This document shows, in pieces, positions 62,786-64,000 of a stretch of DNA of 64,000 bases. Each line of letters begins with the position of its first letter. Position 1 is the stretch's first letter. Origin of the DNA: Hymenobacter yonginensis (GTDB lineage Bacteria > Bacteroidota > Bacteroidia > Cytophagales > Hymenobacteraceae); contig NZ_CP115396.1 of the NCBI RefSeq assembly GCF_027625995.1, positions 2,604,001 through 2,668,000 on the forward strand, in the 5' to 3' direction. The notes below the pieces were generated by a model. That model ran no database searches. It saw only the letters and a list, made by a program, of their open reading frames with translations, and was not told the origin of the DNA. A program made the position numbers and the translations under genes.

Positions 62786-64000
62786 ACCCCTGGCCTGCTG
62801 GTGCTGAGTTTGCTGGCCGGCTGCCAACCCAAGCAACCCGTCCTCGACCTCACGCCCAACGTCTGCGCGCCCGACGCCCCGGCCGCCTACACCGTCCGCC
62901 ACCCCGCCTGGGCTGATTCGGCCAGCATCTACGAGGTCAATATCCGGCAGTACACGCCGGAGGGCACGTTTCGGGCCTTTGAAAAGCACCTGCCGCGCCT
63001 GGATAGCATGGGCGTGGGCATATTGTGGCTGATGCCGGTGCAGCCCATCGGGCAGCAAAACCGCAAGGGCACGCTCGGCAGCCAGTATTCCATCCGGGAT
63101 TATCGGGCCGTCAACCCCGAATTCGGGACCATGGACGACCTGCGCCACCTCACCGAGGCCGCCCACAAGCGCGGCATGCACGTGATTCTGGACTGGGTGG
63201 CCAACCACACCAGCTGGGACAGTGAGCTGGCGCAACAGCACCCCGACTGGTTCACGAAAGATGACCGCGGCCAGTTCGTGCCGCCCGTATCCGACTGGCA
63301 GGACGTTATCGACCTCGACTACAGCAAGCCGGAGCTGCGCGGTTACATGCAGCAAAGCATGGCGTTCTGGCTGCGCGAAGCCGGTTTCGACGGTTTCCGC
63401 TGCGACGTGGCCGGCCTCGTGCCCACCGACTTCTGGAACCAGACCCGGCCGCTGCTGGAGCAGGTGAAGCCCGTGTTTATGCTGGCCGAGTGGGATGAGC
63501 TGCACGCCCCGCCCTTCCTTGAAAAAGGCGAATTCAGCCCAAACACTAAGCTGCTGGAAAAGGCCTTCGATGCCACCTACGGCCTGCGCCTGCGCTACCT
63601 GCTCGACAGCATCAGCCGCCGGCAGCAGCCCACCGCCGCCCTCGATAAGTACTTCCAGGCAGAGCGCGCCAAATACCCGGCCAGCAGCTACCTGATGTAC
63701 TTCACCAGCAGCCACGACATCAACAGCTGGGACGGCACCGAGTACGAGCGGCTAGGCCAGACCGCCCAGGCCCAGGCCGTCCTCACGGCCCTGCTGCCCG
63801 GCATTCCGATGGTGTATTCGGGCCAGGAAGCCGCTCTGAAAAAGCGCCTGCGCTTCTTCGATAAGGACACGATTCCGTGGAACGGCTACCCGCTCCAGGA
63901 CTTCTATACCCGGCTGCTGCAGCTGAAAAAGCGCCATCCCGCCCTGCGCAACGGCGACCCGTGCAGTGAGTTTGAACGCGTAGAAAACAGCAGCCCCGAA
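62771..64000 (+). CDS. Secreted GH13 alpha-amylase-type lipoprotein (3' end outside window)
   Basis: 410 residues are visible and the frame is open at the window edge. MLRFFTPGLLVLSLLAGCQP is a short lipoprotein signal, so ATG 62771 must be the start. GH13 motifs: DWVANHTSWD (region I), FDGFRCDVAG with nucleophile Asp212 (region II), VFMLAEWDE with the acid/base Glu (region III) and SSHDINSWDG (region IV). It lacks the N-terminal extra domain of GlgB-type enzymes. It should attack alpha-glucans at the cell surface or in the periplasm. Its start codon is inside the DUF983 terminator. Confidence 0.93.
   Translation, partial: MLRFFTPGLLVLSLLAGCQPKQPVLDLTPNVCAPDAPAAYTVRHPAWADSASIYEVNIRQYTPEGTFRAFEKHLPRLDSMGVGILWLMPVQPIGQQNRKGTLGSQYSIRDYRAVNPEFGTMDDLRHLTEAAHKRGMHVILDWVANHTSWDSELAQQHPDWFTKDDRGQFVPPVSDWQDVIDLDYSKPELRGYMQQSMAFWLREAGFDGFRCDVAGLVPTDFWNQTRPLLEQVKPVFMLAEWDELHAPPFLEKGEFSPNTKLLEKAFDATYGLRLRYLLDSISRRQQPTAALDKYFQAERAKYPASSYLMYFTSSHDINSWDGTEYERLGQTAQAQAVLTALLPGIPMVYSGQEAALKKRLRFFDKDTIPWNGYPLQDFYTRLLQLKKRHPALRNGDPCSEFERVENSSPE

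Overview
The window comes from a high-GC member of the Bacteroidota, most likely a Hymenobacter-like bacterium (Cytophagales). The reasons are two SusC/SusD pairs, several secreted proteins with type IX secretion (T9SS) C-terminal sorting domains, many lipoproteins and signal peptides, promoters with the Bacteroidota -7 box TAnnTTTG instead of sigma70 boxes, and little sign of Shine-Dalgarno sites. The genus is an inference. No rRNA, tRNA, CRISPR array, prophage or classical insertion sequence was seen. The only transposase is a REP-associated tyrosine transposase (RAYT).

Layout. 1-5127: end of a superoxide dismutase, a secreted carboxypeptidase-regulatory-like protein, and a large GH3/beta-lactamase-type fusion. 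5214-8276: a beta-carbonic anhydrase with a one-base frameshift, an acyl-CoA synthetase, and a GxxExxY protein boxed by inverted repeats. 8274-22975: an amino-sugar/glycan-uptake region with a heparan-alpha-glucosaminide acetyltransferase-like membrane protein, SusD/SusC on the minus strand, a NagB-LmbE two-domain deaminase, and SusC/SusD plus a third lipoprotein on the plus strand. 23132-26394: a Fur-family regulator, a frameshifted small secreted protein, a lipoprotein and a repeat-rich T9SS protein; the last two are visibly poorer in GC. 26483-32594: a GHL10-type glycosidase, a coupled DdpX/VanX dipeptidase and serine beta-lactamase-like pair, a disordered acidic protein, a membrane protein and an FkbM methyltransferase. 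32870-44055: a rhomboid protease, two paralogous T9SS proteins, two alpha/beta hydrolases, a double fasciclin lipoprotein, a beta-barrel-like protein and a T9SS metalloprotease. 44180-57617: an alpha-glucan region with two GH31 enzymes, a degenerate glycosyltransferase-like protein and a branching enzyme, interrupted by a YdeI/DUF1905 protein, a RAYT in an inverted-repeat cage, gamma-glutamyltransferase and two paralogous 113-residue unknown proteins. 57816-64000: YceI, unknown proteins, two AraC-type regulators, DUF983 and the start of a secreted GH13 amylase.

Themes. Glycan use dominates: amino sugar and cell-wall turnover on the left (GH3, NagB, acetyltransferase-like protein, two Sus systems, DdpX, GHL10) and alpha-glucans on the right (GH31 x2, GlgB, GH13).

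The most unusual signals are non-coding. (1) At 30328-30382 and 62740-62785 an intrinsic terminator of one gene contains, in its loop and 3' arm, a -7-like box and the start codon of the next gene; its T-tract encodes Phe codons of that gene's signal peptide. At 47941-47987 a perfect -7 box abuts a terminator. RNAs started there would lack the 5' arm and escape termination. (2) Several families of long hairpin repeats sit between genes, one of them caging the RAYT and another caging the GxxExxY gene. (3) Two genes carry single-base frameshifts in C-runs.
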